Origin: Pararhizobium gei
GTDB taxonomy: Bacteria > Pseudomonadota > Alphaproteobacteria > Rhizobiales > Rhizobiaceae
Direction: 5' to 3'
Assembly: GCF_029223885.1 (NCBI RefSeq)
Contig: NZ_CP119409.1
Coordinates: 4,312,142 to 4,376,141, forward strand
Length of the DNA stretch: 64,000 bases
Shown here: in pieces, positions 63,836 to 64,000 of the stretch
Layout of the letters: every line of letters starts with the position of its first letter
Numbering within the stretch: position 1 is the first letter of the stretch
Position numbers and translations under genes: made by a program
The notes under the pieces: generated by a model
The model's input: the letters and a program-made list of their open reading frames with translations, nothing else
Told to the model about the DNA's origin: nothing
The model's database searches: none

Positions 63836-64000
63836 TTAACGGTCTCCACCGGTCTCGTCGTAGGTCCTGAAGTCCACCAGCGTGCCGAGCATCTGGAGGT
63901 AGGCGATCAGCGCATCCATTTCGCTCAAGACTTGCGGATTACCGTCGAAGTCGCCGCTTTTCGCCTTCGGATAGCGGCCATCGAAAGCCGTGGTGTCACT
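63836..64000 (-). CDS. fixO: cbb3 oxidase monoheme subunit FixO/CcoO, C-terminal end (partial)
   Basis: The last 54 codons are present; the rest lies beyond the window. The visible end includes GRYPKAKSGDFDGNPQVLSE followed by MDALIAYLQMLGTLVDF, which is the C-terminus of CcoO. It is 11 bp upstream of fixQ. The fixN gene is expected further along. Confidence 0.9.
   Translation of the reverse strand, partial: SDTTAFDGRYPKAKSGDFDGNPQVLSEMDALIAYLQMLGTLVDFRTYDETGGDR

Overview
The window looks like part of a large, GC-rich alphaproteobacterial replicon, most likely from the Rhizobiaceae (Rhizobium/Agrobacterium/Sinorhizobium type). The evidence is gene content and order: eryABCD with a divergent ery-type ABC transporter, a fixOQP-fixGHIS microaerobic oxidase block with FNR/FixK boxes, pccA next to a bhbA-type methylmalonyl-CoA mutase, and several catabolic operons each with its own ABC importer and regulator. 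No rRNA, tRNA, CRISPR array, phage or intact insertion sequence was found. About fifty CDS were identified, plus three decayed gene remnants.

Layout. (1) 1-5.9 kb: the end of an ornithine cyclodeaminase-family gene, a two-domain sulfurtransferase, then on the minus strand methylmalonyl-CoA mutase and the biotin-carrying alpha subunit of propionyl-CoA carboxylase. The beta-subunit gene expected just upstream survives only as a frameshifted scrap of about 170 bp beside an IS3-family transposase scrap. (2) 5.9-22 kb: a polyol locus. A minus-strand operon encodes a CUT1-type ABC importer, a zinc polyol dehydrogenase, three different short-chain dehydrogenases, a class I aldolase-like protein and a PfkB kinase. 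An AraC regulator follows, then a divergent plus-strand set with a ketose 3-epimerase-family protein, a ROK regulator, a second PfkB kinase and a GatZ/KbaZ protein. Both transcription units carry the same inverted repeat, TGTTGC-N5-GCARCA, in their upstream regions. (3) 22-36.5 kb: the erythritol region. eryABCD runs on the plus strand. The divergent minus-strand operon encodes a DUF2291 protein, eryEFG-like transporter, a DeoR regulator and a second FGGY kinase/GlpD-family dehydrogenase pair. A near-identical 22-bp direct repeat lies at both promoters.

(4) 36.6-46 kb: a minus-strand operon with an SDR, a PotABCD-type importer, a HisD-like dehydrogenase with two exchanged metal ligands, a zinc dehydrogenase, a HutC-type GntR regulator and an APH-fold phosphotransferase. 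A chemoreceptor gene diverges from it. (5) 48.4-57.9 kb: a minus-strand operon with a cyclase-family hydrolase, cupin, SDR, 3-hydroxyacyl-CoA-dehydrogenase-like enzyme, a branched-chain-type ABC importer, a beta-keto acid cleavage enzyme (BKACE, DUF849) and an IclR regulator. It reads as a route that oxidises a beta-hydroxy acid to a beta-keto acid and cleaves it with acetyl-CoA; the substrate is unknown. (6) 58-64 kb: fixS-fixI-fixH-fixG and fixP-fixQ-fixO (partial), with a perfect FNR/FixK box before fixG. A second perfect box sits beside a frameshifted, truncated universal-stress-protein gene.

Overall this is a catabolic accessory region. Substrate-specific importers, dehydrogenases, kinases and aldolases or epimerases are grouped with their regulators in tightly overlapping operons, many joined by ATGA or GTGA stop/start overlaps. 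The least-described parts are the multi-dehydrogenase polyol locus, the HisD-like operon and the BKACE operon. All assignments come from reading the sequence and from memory of protein families; no database search was run.
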